DNA of 64,000 bases from Straminergon stramineum (taxonomy: Eukaryota > Streptophyta > Bryopsida > Hypnales > Calliergonaceae), in the NCBI GenBank assembly GCA_963920665.1, contig OY987269.1:3908501-3972500 (forward strand), read 5' to 3'. Of the stretch, positions 48,287 through 60,900 are shown one piece after another. Positions within the stretch are counted from its first letter, which is position 1. Every line of letters starts with the position of its first letter. Below the pieces are notes generated by a model that worked only from the letters and a program-made list of their open reading frames with translations, did no database searches and was not told the DNA's origin. Position numbers and translations under genes: made by a program.

Positions 48287-51200
48287 GATATGTCGATTCG
48301 ATCAATTGGCACTTGGTGGTGCTGGAATTAATTTGAATGAAGGATCGATCAGTTCACAAGTTCAGCTGCAAGTGGAGCTCTGTGCGTCGCGAGTGGGTGA
48401 AGAGATCGAGAAGTGCAGACAGAGATATGTGGTGGTGGAATTCAAAGCTGAAGATTGGGAATGGGATGGAATGGTTGCAGTTTTTGACAATTGATTGGGT
48501 TGTGTGGGTTTTTATAGTTACAGCTTGGGGTTCTGAGTTGAATGAATTGTGGGGCGTACGAGTTTGAATTCCCAGACGGACGTACGCGGGATGACTGGAA
48601 TTAAAGGAAAACCCTGAGGAATACTTGGCAAAGAAAACAGACGGCGATGGAGCTCACCAACAAGGCCGGAGATGGAGAATGCGGATTCTCGAAATGAAGA
48701 AATGGGTCAATGAAAGTTTGGATTCGACGAGTGCAGTGAGCCGCCAAAGTGTGGTACGTGCTGATGTGGATTGCCAAAATCTCGCTTTTCTTTCGGTTTG
48801 TTTATTGAAGCAAATGGAGTGAAGTCAAGTCATGCCGTTGAGCAGATACAGAATGTTCAAGTTGTATGACCGGAAATGAACACGTGCATTATAATGCACC
48901 TCAGTCTTCTCATAATTGAATGTAACTCTCGTCTTCAGGAGCAATGGTCTAGGACTAAAACTTTAACCCATAAACGTCCACACGGACGTTTAGTGTCTGA
49001 TGGATGACAAAGAATCTCTCTACGTAGTACATAATTGCAACTATTCATCCATGGAATTTTATGCAGAAAGGGGAGATCTTCTTCACTACTTTGACCTCCA
49101 ATGAGTATTTTTTATTTTTATAAAGTAGATGATGTCACACGGTTCCAAAAGGGTTGATTTCCAGTCATTAGTCTGTCCTTTAAGGATTAAGGAACCATTG
49201 ATATATACCACTTAGGTAAACTAGCCTATGACAAGGCATAATGATAGGTTTGCCCTATTGGCATAGTTCAATTTTTTTTTAAATTCCACATATAGGCAAA
49301 TGTGCAAAATGAGGATAGCAATTGAATTTTTTTTCTTTGAAGAAGATGAATTTGTTATGAGTTTTTGAAGTGTGCTATGTAATTGGACCAAAAGAGTCTA
49401 TAGGCTACTCCAAAACCAACAAAAAGTGTATCCATGATGGTCATTTTATTCACTTAACGTTGGAACAACATAGGGGTGCTCTTGGTTTCTGTTGTAATTG
49501 AATCTATGTACTTGTGAAAAAAGAAAGGGCTTCAATGAGGGTTGACTCATGCCTAAGAACAATCTACATACCCCCACCTCCGACCATAAAAACAATAGAT
49601 GAAGAATTGCTTCTCTGTCTACTATAAAGATAGCCTAGGTCATTCATACTAGGACAATTTCAACCCTTAGCATCGTTACAACATTAAAACAATCACAATA
49701 TTTCCTAATTGATGGCCACAACATGAAGGCCTAAAAAAGTCACTACATATGATGAATTTATATTGAAAAGGTGGAAGTTCCTATTGTAGTCACAAATCCA
49801 ACTCCATCACCATGATTGTCCAAAACATTGAGTGTGGCTACTAAGTGAACCTAATGTAGGCTAAATCTCATTTCTTGAAAAAGTTTGTCATAGGTTGATG
49901 CAAGAGTGCAATGGATCATTCCCTAGGTGCCTTTCATGGGTCTTTTGCTTGTCATAGGCTAGTTTACCTTATATAAGGGAAAAAGACTTAAAATTAATGT
50001 CGAGGTGTGTAAAATGAACAAGACAATCAAGCATCACTCCATGATTTGAGTCTAGTTTTGGCATTGGAGACTCACTATTATTCCATTGCATTTATTTCAT
50101 ACATTAAATTTTGCAATCCTCTTACCTTCAGCTTTATTGATTTCTACTTTTTGCAATGAAATCTTCTTTGTCATTTGCTCAAAAGAATATAAAAAATTGT
50201 CTAGTAATATTGGCAATCTAACATGGCTTAGAATGAGAGTTAGGAATTTTGATTTGTTACGTTAGTATACATTGATATAGTTCAAGGAGCCAAAATTGTG
50301 ATACTCAATTGTACCGAGCTCTAAAAACTATAAGTGATCCAAAATAGTTGAGGTTAACTTTCAATGAGCTAGAAGATGCTGAAATACACTAGAACAATAT
50401 TTTTATGACTCATGAATAAGTCATGATCTTTTCTTTGCATAGAAATAAAGTAAATAATACCTCAATAAAAGAAATTTAACCACCATCCAGAATCCGCTAC
50501 AAACTCAGTAAATAAATCTTTGGATCAAAAAAGTAATTGAAAAATTGTAGTCTTTTATTGAATATTGTACATGTAAAATCATCAAAATGTGATTTTTTTA
50601 TTCATTGTGGGCATTTCAAGGTGATAATTTGAACATTGGTATGGAAGTCAAAAGGTGATATAAACAAATTTTGGATTAGAAATAAGTTGATGGCTTTTTG
50701 TGCCACTAAATATAAATTAGAATTCTATATATACATTTTTTTAGGGAGATGAATTATATATATTATATACATGTGCACTATAAACACAAATTATCACTAT
50801 GACTATGACATTATCAAACCTCAAAGGTATTGTAGCCACTTTTAGAATACAATCACGCAAAATTAATAATTACAAAGTAATGTAAATAAATTAGCTTGAA
50901 GAAATTGCTTAATTACTAATTCTACTTTCAATATAATAATATGATGTTGATAAATGATTAAAAATCATATTAATATCATAAAAGATAACTAATAATATTT
51001 TATTAAATAATATACTAAGCATTATATATTTTTGAATCATATTTAATGAAGTTCTTAGTGTGAACTAGTTAATATTATCATGAAGTTCATTAAATTGCCA
51101 TGGTCCTTCACCAAATGTTGTGGCATAAATTTACACAAATCTCTAAAAACTAAGCTAACTATGGATTTACATTTTAGATCACACAACTTGAAGATATTAA

Positions 51201-52177
51201 AGTCATGGTATATGTGTGATATTTTTCCTAGTCACAACTCCAATTATATAATCACATAAAATTAATGTTTATCAGACGATTGAGATTTTGAAGAGCAAAC
51301 TAAGTTGGAGTGCCCTATTATCAAATCCCTAAGGTTGTTACTAATACTAACATTGTCATGTAATCTTTATATTTTATAGTACCAAATTCCTAAAAATCAC
51401 ATACACCATTGTTGCATGCATATGACATCAGGATGATAAACAATTCTAACTATCACCAAAAGGAATCTTGAAAGTTTTTGCCTTCAATTTTAAATGTTTA
51501 ACAACAACAACAAATTTTGATACTTCAAGACAACTTGCCCACCGTGTGATATTTTTCCCAGTCACAACTCAAAGTGCATTTGATTCAATTCTCAAAACAA
51601 ACCCACTCAACCAAGTTGTATCAAACCTAGAAAGGTGGGTGGCTATCAAACCATATTTGAACTTCAAAATCCTTCACACAATATGCCTCCATTTTGCAAT
51701 AAATAAACATGTTATAAATTGGAATTGAAACAATTCAATTCTAATGGTGAGATTGTTGTAGTAAGTAATTTACACCTAATGGACCTTTTGTTTAGAAAAA
51801 TTGAGAAAATCAAAGTCAGAAACAAATTCTATACATTGTTTTTTTAGAAAGATGCCTTAATTGCTTGCAAAACCAGACTCTATACAATAACCTTTATATG
51901 ACTAATCCAATTGAAATGAGTCAGAGTTCTCCGTGTAGACATTAATACAATCTAGATAAGGAAAAATAATAATTTTGAATTTTTGAATTTTTCTTGTTGC
52001 CTAGAGTTGAGCATTTTGAGCTTATGAGGGTAGAATATTTTTCCCTAGGCAATGATTGAAATGAAGTTAAATTCCCATAAATCAAGTACATTCTTTTACC
52101 TTCAAAAATAGTGTTTAAAAATTATTGTAGAATTTGACAATTGACATCATAGAAACTTGCCCAAGATTCTTAAAAGT
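48287..52177. other. Upstream of germin gene, then repeat-poor AT-rich intergenic DNA
   Basis: 48287-48850 is GC-richer and holds the germin promoter and leader. Near 48963 TTAACCCATAAACGTCCA is followed at once by GGACGTTTAGTG, as if both ends of a family 2 TTAA element were fused after internal deletion. From 49 to 52.2 kb I see no gene; GTGTGATATTTTTCC(T/C)AGTCACAACTC occurs twice (about 51211 and 51544). Confidence 0.45.
48509..48516 (-). promoter_or_regulatory. TATA box of the germin-like gene
   Basis: The minus strand reads ACTATAAAAACCC, 223 bp before the start codon. Transcription would begin near 48480, giving a leader of roughly 190 nt. Confidence 0.6.
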
Positions 52178-53160
52178 AGGAAATTTCATTAAAATGGGCA
52201 TGGACATGGTATATGCCATTTTCAGATTTTGCAATATAAACTGTACAAGTGATATCTAGGATAGGTGTACATTTTAGACTACGTAGTCTAAATCATAGAA
52301 GGAACATCTAGGATAGGTGTATATTTTAGATTGCATGGTCTAAACCATAAAAGTGCCATTTAAGGTAGGTGGGTCATTGCAAGAAACACTGGTCCTATTT
52401 TCCGTCACAATGTGAGTGATGCTTTTGTTATTTGCTATAACTTTTGAAGCACAAGCCCAATGAACATGAAATTTCTACGGAACATGTTGAACATGATGGT
52501 AATCAGATCCCTTATTTTTTTAGAAATTAAAATAAATAATTTTGTATTTAAAAGTCAATTTTGTTAATTTGTCACAAAGTGCAGTTTAGGGTTTTTTAAT
52601 ACATTAGGAGTCCCCAAATTTTATGATCTAGAGATGAAACTTTCATGGTCTATTTGTATAGTAGGAAAGCATGTATCTACCAAAGGAAATTTGAAAATAT
52701 ATTATTTTATGTCCTCCACATGAGTGCGAATAGTACTCCCATTGCGCTCAATTTTTAACATTGAAGATGGTTTTAATATCATTATTTTATTGAAATCTCA
52801 TCTTCATCAACTCTTATCAAATGGATAATTTTTAATTTAAAAAAAAATGACTTTCCTATTTATTACAAATAAAAATGTGAAAGTGCCAATTTTCATGAGA
52901 ATTGGCATTTTTCTAGTTCTCCTACCTAGAGAATTTTTCTACTATTTTCCTTCGTAGGGTAGCTTCTTCTTGAAGGTTAATACATTAAAAATATTTTTCT
53001 AATTATAAAGTACTCCCGAAAAAAATAGGAGTACTATGGAAAACGCTACAAGAAATGGACGGTGTTTCTTGCAATGACCCATGTGTATATTTTAGACCAT
53101 GCGATCCCAAATGTAAAAGTGACAAAGTTGCGGAATGGCACCATTTTAACAAAATCCCTT
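52178..53160. mobile_element. TIR element carrying palindromic repeats, interrupted by a second element
   Basis: Outer ends are TAGGAAATTTCATTAAAATG (from 52178) and the inverse of CCATTTTAACAAAATCCCTT (to 53160). The intact relative at 55148-55324 is 177 bp with matching ends. Inside are tandem units of about 51 bp with dyads such as TTTAGACTACGTAGTCTAAA. The third unit is separated from the others by the inserted element 52371-53080. Confidence 0.65.
52371..53080. mobile_element. Nested TIR element, 710 bp
   Basis: Perfect 19-bp terminal inverted repeats, GGGTCATTGCAAGAAACAC at the left and its complement at the right. Just inside the right end is a CTACAAGAAATGGAC string reminiscent of CACTA ends. 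No transposase is present. Its insertion splits a tandem array of palindromic units in the surrounding element. The target duplication is unclear. Confidence 0.7.
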
Positions 53161-55147
53161 ATAAAACTATTCCACAACTTTCAAACTTAAAGGATTAATC
53201 AAATATTTTTGAAGTACAAAATGCTTCAACTCTCATTGGTTGCATCAAATAAGGGAAATAATTCTTTAACTTCCATTGGTTTTGTTTAAAAACTAATATT
53301 TAGTTTGAAAAAATATTTTTTCGTATTTGGATCAATGAATAGCTACAATTGTAATCTCCATTCTAGCTAGTGGCAAATGGATGGTATTGCAAGAGGGTGA
53401 GGATACCTTACCTATGTATGTGTACCCCTCTATGCCAAATTAGGAGATTAAAAAAATTGAAGACATCATAATTCTACATCTCAAGTATTTTTTCACATTC
53501 GTCCAAAAGCTTTGCACTAGTTTTACTATAAGATTACATGCTAGGTAAACCCCTAAAGTCCCAAGGCCTTTTATTCATCAAAAACCATTCCAAATTGTCA
53601 TTTCTATATATTGCAAAGAGCAATAAAACTTTACAAATTGCTTGTTTTGTATATAAGTATTTAACTTTAAGATCTTGTACTAAACTAGTGGAAAATTGTA
53701 TGAAAGAAATTTCAAAAACTTTCATTGAGAAGATTGTAAGATAATTGCACTTAAAAGTGAAAAAAATGGATTTTTGAGCACATTTCATGACTAGATTATT
53801 TGACATTGAATCTTCTTAACTAAAATTTTTTTGCACATAGAAAGTTAAAATTTTGTTTCAAAAAATTTATGTTGAAGATTTTGGTTGAGGGTCTAGGGAA
53901 AAAAATTCAATAAAAAATACTTGATTTTCGTTCTTCAAAAATTGTTAAGTAAAAATTGGTATTAGATTGAAGGAAAAACTAAATTGTCAATAGTTCTAAG
54001 ATGGAATCAAAACCCACTAATCCTAATAGTGGGATTGTTCTAGCAATCATACATAACCTTCTGAAAATTTCTTTTGGTTAAAATTGTTAACTTGTAAGCT
54101 TGCTCCAATGTTCACTTTGGGGATGAAAAATAGATTGAAACCGAAGTTTCATCTCGTTACTACTTGGATGAAAGTTATCCTAATTTGTGGAGATACTTTA
54201 TTAAGTTGTTGTCCTATCTAATGGTTGGATTTGATGTAACTAGAGTATATTTTTTCTTCTAAAATTACAAATGTGCAAGTTTGTCACGTTTTGACCAAGC
54301 CAAAATTGCATTGACTCTAGTTCAAAAATTGGATTTGCAAAGTTGAGGTCATAGAATTCACTTTTTAAGAACAAAGAAATTTTTAAAAATCACCATGTCA
54401 AAAGATCCCCATTTCAAATCCATTCCAAAAAAATTTACTGAAAAAATGATAATATTTTGTTTGTAAACAAATTTAGAAGGAATTTTGAAATTTTCCTTTC
54501 AAATTTTACAAAAAATTATTGGTGATAGCATTGGAGAATCTAACCATGTTTACAAATGGAATCTACAACTCAAAATCTATAACCTTTATTTGTATATCAA
54601 TTCCCAAATATTCCTCCAAATAGCACTTTATAATGATTTTTCTCAAATTGTCAATTTTGGAGAAGACTCTGGTTGTTGAGGGATTGAAACTGAGTTCAAA
54701 ATCGAATCCAATACATGATTTTCTCAAGAAGTGTTTCTAATTGCCTACAAAACAAGAAGTTCTCTAACTTTCACATCAATAACCCAAATGGAATGAATTA
54801 AAACTTTACATATAGACAAAAATACAATCTATTGAAAAAGAAAAACTAAAATAATTTATTTCAACTTTTTGTGGATTTTTTTTGTTACCCGATCTCCCCC
54901 ATTTTGAGCTTATTGTGCCATAACTTTTGTTCTTAGGCACTTGTTGAAATTATATTCCTAGAAAGCTAATGTGTTTTTCTATCTTATGGAAAAGTTTCAA
55001 AAACCTTGCCAAGAATTGAGGTTTCAATGAGCCAACCTAAAGTTCATTTTGTCCACCTAGGGGACTTTGGGACTTTTGGGTTGAAGTGAGAAAGACTATC
55101 GTGATTCCTAGTGTGAAATCAAATTTGAGAGGTTGTCATTATTAGAA
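53161..55147. other. Intergenic DNA with old repeat copies
   Basis: 53549-53950 is homologous to 45000-45240 plus 45814-45920 and contains the uninterrupted TTAA site at 53816-53819. 54091-54682 is listed separately. No gene seen. Confidence 0.45.
54091..54682 (-). mobile_element. Degraded TTAA-type MITE, family 2, copy G
   Basis: About 590 bp, in the same orientation as copy F at 45241. The left end CTTGTAAGCTTGCTCCAATG follows TTAA (54087-54090); the right end is GGTTGTTGAGGG before ATTG. The ends are decayed but the interior aligns well, for example TTGGATGAAAG, AATTTGT(A/G)GAGATAC and CCATTCCAAAAAAATTTA. Confidence 0.7.
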
Positions 55148-55324
55148 CAGATATTTAGTTAAAATGGTGATATTCATATGCCATTTTTCCATTCAATTTC
55201 TAGGAACAGTATAGATTTCAGACCGCACTGTCTGAAATCTAGGAGCGGTGTACATTTCAGGCCGCACGGTCTGAACCTAAATGTGCCAAGTTTGTAGAAT
55301 ACCGCCATTTTAACGAAATATCCG
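55148..55324. mobile_element. Small TIR element with palindromic core, 177 bp
   Basis: Ends CAGATATTTAGTTAAAATGG and CCATTTTAACGAAATATCCG are inverted repeats. The core carries TTTCAGACCGCACTGTCTGAAA-type and TTTCAGGCCGCACGGTCTGAA-type dyads. It is the uninterrupted relative of the element at 52178-53160. Confidence 0.65.
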
Positions 55325-55666
55325 TTTTAAGCATTCAACTGGAGTTGAAGTATCCCTCACATCTGTCCCGCCACGGCTATGCCGCCCACACGAAACCTGA
55401 AGGGAGATTACAAGAGCGTCATCTACGCTGAATAGGCAAACAACCAGTCACACAGTTAATTTGAGTCCGAATTCGAGTATAAAATCCCCAGTTAATTAAG
55501 TTACTAGTAACCTTCCGGAAAAGAATGACTCTTCCACACTGTTCAGAGTCCATGCATGCAGAAGAATTTCAGAAAATTTTAATAATTCCTGGCCTGGCTA
55601 CTAACAGACGTTCCCTTCCGACCTGGAATTAATTAATGGCGAATGGTAAGACGAGCATAGCGAGTA

Positions 55667-55778
55667 CACGTGCGCCATGCACGCATGCAGTCGTGCACTG
55701 ATTCACTGATCGATCGAGAACACGATAGATATCGAGCTAGCTGATCATGCCTGAGTGCGCTTGCAGCAAGTATATACA
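55667..55778 (+). promoter_or_regulatory. Peroxidase promoter: G-box and TATA box
   Basis: TATATACA at 55771-55778 lies about 290 bp before the peroxidase ATG, and a G-box (CACGTG) at 55667-55672 lies about 100 bp further upstream. Another CACGTG falls in the presumed leader at 55924-55929, and an RY-type CATGCATG is at 55551. From the expected start near 55805 to 56062 the leader contains no ATG, which supports the chosen start codon. Confidence 0.6.
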
Positions 55779-56061
55779 GAAGTCTGAGAGGTTTGAAATC
55801 CATCCTCATCATCACTACTTCCATTCACTCAGCTCATTAGCTTGTTTCACGCTTCAATTACGCTCTTACTAGATCGACTAAGGCACATCTTTCTCAAGTT
55901 TCCTGACACAAGGTTTGCTAGATCACGTGCTGACTACTGACGGTTACCAGACACAAAATTGATTGATTGCCTGGTCGATCCAGTGGGTTACATATCGATC
56001 GAATAACCGTTCAGAACTTACTTCTTCGACCACCTCTAGCTGCAAAGTACAAGCTAGGACG

Positions 56062-57114
56062 ATGGTCGTTTCGCGGTCTTATCAGGCTGCCAGCACGATG
56101 GGCGGCAGCTCCTCCAGCAACAATAACCAGGCGCTCATCAAGTGTGCGGCGGCCACCATCCTGATCAGCATGATCCTCATGAGTGCAGCCCCCGTCCTCG
56201 TCGCAGCGCACTCCGGATCCGAAAGCAGCAGCAACGGTCATCCCAACACCGATAATGGCGGCAGTTGCAAGGACGTCGAAACCATCGTCTTCGAATCCAT
56301 GCGCGCGTCGTTCATGAAGGACCGCAGCGTGGCGCCCGGCGTCCTCCGCCTGGCGTACCACGACTGCTTCGTCCGTGGCTGCGACGCATCCGTGCTCCTC
56401 GACGGACCCGCAACCGAGAAGACGGCCGCCAACAACGCTGGCCTGCATGGCTTCGAGGCCGTAGACGCCGCCAAGGAGGCCGTTGAGCGGGCCTGCCCCG
56501 GCGTCGTCTCCTGCGCCGACGTGCTGCAGTTCGCCGTGCGCGATAGCATCATCTTGACGGGCGGGCAAGACTGGGCCGTGCCCGCGGGCCGACGCGACGG
56601 CACGGTGTCCCTGGCATCGGAGGTCCCCGAGAACCTGCTCACGCCCAAGAACACGGTGCCGGCGCTGCTGCAAGTGTTTGCTAAAAAGGGGCTGAACGCC
56701 GCGCAGATGGTGACACTCGCGGGCGCGCACACAATCGGGCAGGCCGCGTGCGTCTCCATCGATGACCACATCCACGGCGCCCACGTCGACCCCAGCTTGC
56801 AGGCGCACTTCGCCCACGACCTGAAGAAGAAGTGCCCCATGGCCGGTCTCAGCGACGTGCAAGTGAACTTGGATTTGGTGTCGCCCACCAAGTTCGACGC
56901 GCAGTTCTTCAAGAACATTGTGAACAAACGGGGCCTGCTCACGTCGGATCAGAGCATGTGGGCGGACGCGCGCACACAGGGTCTGGTTCAAGCCAACACC
57001 AACAGCGCCACGTTCAACGCCAACTTTGCCAAGGCCATGGTGGCGCTCAGCCAGGTTGACGTGCTCACGGGCACTGCCGGCGAGATTCGGAGGCAATGCC
57101 GTTACGTGAACTAG
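56062..57114 (+). CDS. Class III (secretory) peroxidase
   Basis: Intronless, 350 aa from the first ATG; the reading frame is open further upstream but without an ATG. A long N-terminal region with a hydrophobic stretch (residues 29-49) is the secretion signal. Distal heme pocket: R96 and H100 in LRLAYHDCFVRGCDASVLL. Proximal heme ligand: H223 in MVTLAGAHTIG. All eight disulfide cysteines are present: C69, C102, C107, C145, C151, C230, C258, C346. The enzyme oxidises phenolics with H2O2 in cell wall or vacuole; the substrate cannot be predicted. The coding sequence is far more GC-rich than its flanks, with strong G/C at third positions, and lacks the introns usual in this family. Long frames on the opposite strand (for example 56011-57096) are shadows of this composition. 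Confidence 0.96.
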   Translation: MVVSRSYQAASTMGGSSSSNNNQALIKCAAATILISMILMSAAPVLVAAHSGSESSSNGHPNTDNGGSCKDVETIVFESMRASFMKDRSVAPGVLRLAYHDCFVRGCDASVLLDGPATEKTAANNAGLHGFEAVDAAKEAVERACPGVVSCADVLQFAVRDSIILTGGQDWAVPAGRRDGTVSLASEVPENLLTPKNTVPALLQVFAKKGLNAAQMVTLAGAHTIGQAACVSIDDHIHGAHVDPSLQAHFAHDLKKKCPMAGLSDVQVNLDLVSPTKFDAQFFKNIVNKRGLLTSDQSMWADARTQGLVQANTNSATFNANFAKAMVALSQVDVLTGTAGEIRRQCRYVN

Positions 57115-57965
57115 CTAGCTGACCTCGTCGATCGGCTGGCGCACGCCGAAAATTAATTCAGATCCTTGCTTAGAATCTTTGTTCGACATTTAATTGTAAA
57201 CTGTAAATGGCACCGTTCAAGCAAGTCAGATTCTTCAATAAATTGGTCACCATGGAACCAATCTTTAATTTCAGTGAACCATTGTTTGATGACTCTCGAC
57301 GAATTTCAAGAAGGTCGTTTGAATTCCTGGTTTCTGTCGCGCATGTACTGTACATGTCCGGACTTCAGCAGTAACTCACTGACATAAACTTACGCTTTTG
57401 AAGGGCTGAAATTGAAGATCGATCAACACAATGCCAAACCAGCCCCAATCTATTTTGTTAATTGGCGCCATTCCAGCCCCAATTTTTTTGACCCAACTGG
57501 TCTACAAAATGCACATGTTGCTTCATTTGCTCTGATTTGGCATGACCTCAGTAAAACCTACAAGATCTCATGCCTTGAATCGAAATCCCACTCATTGGAC
57601 AAAATACGAGTTTTTCATGTTCCTGGTTTGTTCTGACAGTGTTTCTGGAGCAAGAGAGATTCCTGGATTATCTGAAACGAGCTCATCCGAATGATAGAAG
57701 ATGCTGCACTTTCAATGGAGCAAGAGTTTTTTCATATTAATGGGTTGCACGTTACTTAGCACAATTGCAATGCAATCTGGTGGAATACTTGTCAAAGATA
57801 CAGAGTTGCAGTGCTTTCACTGCAGAGACATTCCTTTTCCACAGCCATAACAGAATTCTACGTGAATACAACAATGTAAGAGACTAAAACACTTGTTTAA
57901 TCTATGAATGAAGGTACTTGCAAAAAATGACCGCAATAATAAATGTCTAGGTGACCATGAACCCT
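57115..57965. other. Intergenic between convergent genes
   Basis: Contains the 3' UTRs of the peroxidase (+) and the riboflavin kinase gene (-). No further gene or element recognised; short frames near 57412-57636 show no domain. Confidence 0.5.
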
Positions 57966-60900
57966 TCACACTACTGCCGCAGGAAGTGGGGTGGTTAGGT
58001 AGCCATCTTCAGCGAAGTCTGCAAACGGTTTCATCTCCAGAGCTGCCTTTGCGATCCTCCCATCTTCGTGAATCTTCTCCACTAAATCGTCTAACGTGGT
58101 AAAATTGGCCTGAAACAAAGTTTAAACACTGGGCAAACTGAGGGTGGTTTACAAGAGTATATATGTCACTTACAATTATCTCAACTACACTCCTCAGACT
58201 AGAACCTCAATTTAGTTAAATCCATTCACATATCTGCAAAAAATTGCATCTACCAACCAGAAACTCTGCAAGTGCAACTCAATTTGGAAGTGAAAGACTG
58301 AGGATAAGAATCCCATAGTTAAGGAGAATTCAGTCACCTCTGGGCGGATGTATCCAACAACGATAAGCCGTAGCTCCTCTCCATAGAAGTCTTCTGAGAA
58401 GTCGTGAAGTATCCATGGCTCCTGTGCATTGCAATGAACCATAAGACCATTATTATAAGTTACTTGAATATGGATGGAGTACACTGGAATCATTGAAAAC
58501 AGAATTAAGGTAGGAGTGCCAATACGAACAAGTGTTTAAAGTGAACTTTTCAAAATTCAAAGTGATCACTATAGAGTACACTATAGAGCATTTTTACACC
58601 GCCAATTGATTATTCACTTAAAGTATCAAAGATCAAAGTCTATCGTATAATTCTATTTTAAAACAATAGGCAGTTTACCGACACTCGTCTGTAACTTCCT
58701 TAGCTCCCAGTACTCACCACTGTCTTTTGGCTGTTGTCAAAGAAGGGATTCCAACCCACACTCATCACCATCTTGTAGACACCTCTGTTGGAGAGCCCAG
58801 CCCAGCCAATGTAGATCCCACACACGTGCTCAGCCAACTGGCTTGCAAAAGCACTCGTTGGAAGGTTGGCTGCACATCACAAGCATGGAGAAAGAAAGTT
58901 ACTCTTTACTTCTTATCTAGCTAGAATCAAACAAGTTTCGGAGAGACTGCGATGTAACCAACAGTCAAGGAAAAAAAATACAAATCAGAAGGAAGAAGTG
59001 GCAGCTGATTGAGAATACATACCAGTAGGGATTCCCAGAACTTTTGAACCACGACCAAACCCTTTAATCACTGGACCACCCATGTACCATGGTTCTATAT
59101 GAAGTGCACCTCCAATTCCTGAACCAGGCGTTGCAAACGATCAGACTTCAACTGATATAGAATATGAAAATCTAAGAACAAGAGTACAGAAACAAACATT
59201 TAATTCTCAAATCTACTGAGAAAAAAAACAGTGCTTCTGCTGGCTGGGATGGTTTGTGGTGTAAGGAAATTACGGTCATTCAGAGGAGGCAAGCCCCAGA
59301 CTTCAGGCTGAAAGTCCAGAAGAGAGGAGAAAATCAAATCGGCTGAAGAGTACAATGGGCGAGCGTCCTTGGATGGCATGGAAGGCACTGCCACGACTTG
59401 CATTCCTGCAGCCTTGCCTGCCACCACGCCAGCCCTGCGCAACCCAAAGCCACAGGACCCCTCAAAATCTAAGGTCCGACCAACTTAAACTCAAGAATGA
59501 AGTATTTTTTCGTAAGAGCAACTTGTGCAGTCAAGGGAAAAGAAGATAATAACACTAATTCATGCAACCACATAACGTTCTTCAGTAGTAGTGACATGAC
59601 ACATTTTGAGAAAAACGACAAGTATTAGAGTAATTTAGAGCGAAGTCATGCCAAATCAGAGAAATCAAGAAACATAAATTCTCCCACAGATGAAGCCAAT
59701 GGCCCATGTTTTCAAATCTCTCACTTGTTCAAATGAACTCAACTTTGCTAGACAAGGTGTCAGGGATTCCTCCTGGGATTCTTTGTTATGCCAATTCAGA
59801 GGGTGCTCAAGAAGCGTTCGCTGGCATGTTATGAAACTAGCGTAGAGAACTGGATCTCTTCTTAGAGATTCATGCTCATTAAGAGCTGCACACAGAGTTC
59901 AATTAACTCAATTTTTAATTTCACATAATTCAATGTGTGTAAGTTCGTGTCATTGCTTTTCAAGGCTTCAAATTTAAGAAAAAAAAACAAGCTTACGGAG
60001 CGTCTTCAATAACAAGGCACTTGCTTGTGTCTGCATTCAGTAGCCTTGCTGCTTCTAGAAATCTGCAAATCATCAGAAATAGTATTAGGTTTACTAATGT
60101 CGAGTATTTTCTTCTATGCTCTTTACAAATACAAACATCAGGCACTGGAGAGGTATCAAAGTTTTGAAAAAAGTTGAGGAGAATGGAAAGATAATAATTG
60201 AAAAAGAGCTCGTAATCAGAAGCTCACATATCAGGGGCAGGCTTCCCATTCTGTACCATATCCCCAGCCACAATCACTGGAAAGTAGTCTGTCCAACCTG
60301 TAGCAAGAATTAAAGCCTCAGCCCTGACTCATCCTAAACTCGTAGAAAAACGGCAGGAGAATACTGCGCATAAATCACACAAAAAGATTTTCAAGAAAAC
60401 TGTAGTGGAGACAAAACCTGATGAGTGCGGTACCTGATTGATGCGAGAGCTTGGTTTTGATGATTTGGAGAGGAGAGCTGGAGGCAATGGCCAGAGGAAC
60501 TCGGTGGCTGTGCAAATGCTTCACAAGTCGAATGGCCCCTGGTAGTGGCCGAGCGCTCTTCCATCTACACATCCACCAGCAGCACAGAATCGAAACAGTA
60601 ACAAAAGCAGAAACAATAACGGCAACATAGCGATGAACATGAAATGAAATGCACACGCGAAATAGGTTGCCACACAGATGTCATAGGAGCTTTAACCCTT
60701 AAACCCCAGAACCGAAACCCTAAATCGTTAAAGACCAAATTAAGATCCATTGTTTTAAATGACCAATTTGATTGATCATATTGAAGGAAAATTGAATCTA
60801 GAGCGGGTCAAATTTCACGTCACTGGAAATAGTGCAGAACGATGCCTCTGTTGGTCAAAAAATAATCAGAAATTGGGCGAAAGAGAGTCACCATAAGATT

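Noticed and set aside
48287..55500. Old LTR retrotransposon
   Set aside because: I looked for TG...CA long terminal repeats, primer-binding sites and reverse transcriptase or integrase motifs and saw none; the repeats here are TIR elements.
55963..56061. N-terminal extension of the peroxidase frame
   Set aside because: The frame is open but has no ATG; the first ATG after the predicted transcription start is at 56062.
56011..57096. 361-aa open frame antisense to the peroxidase
   Set aside because: Produced by the GC-rich codon pattern of the peroxidase on the other strand; no domain, while the sense frame has every catalytic residue.
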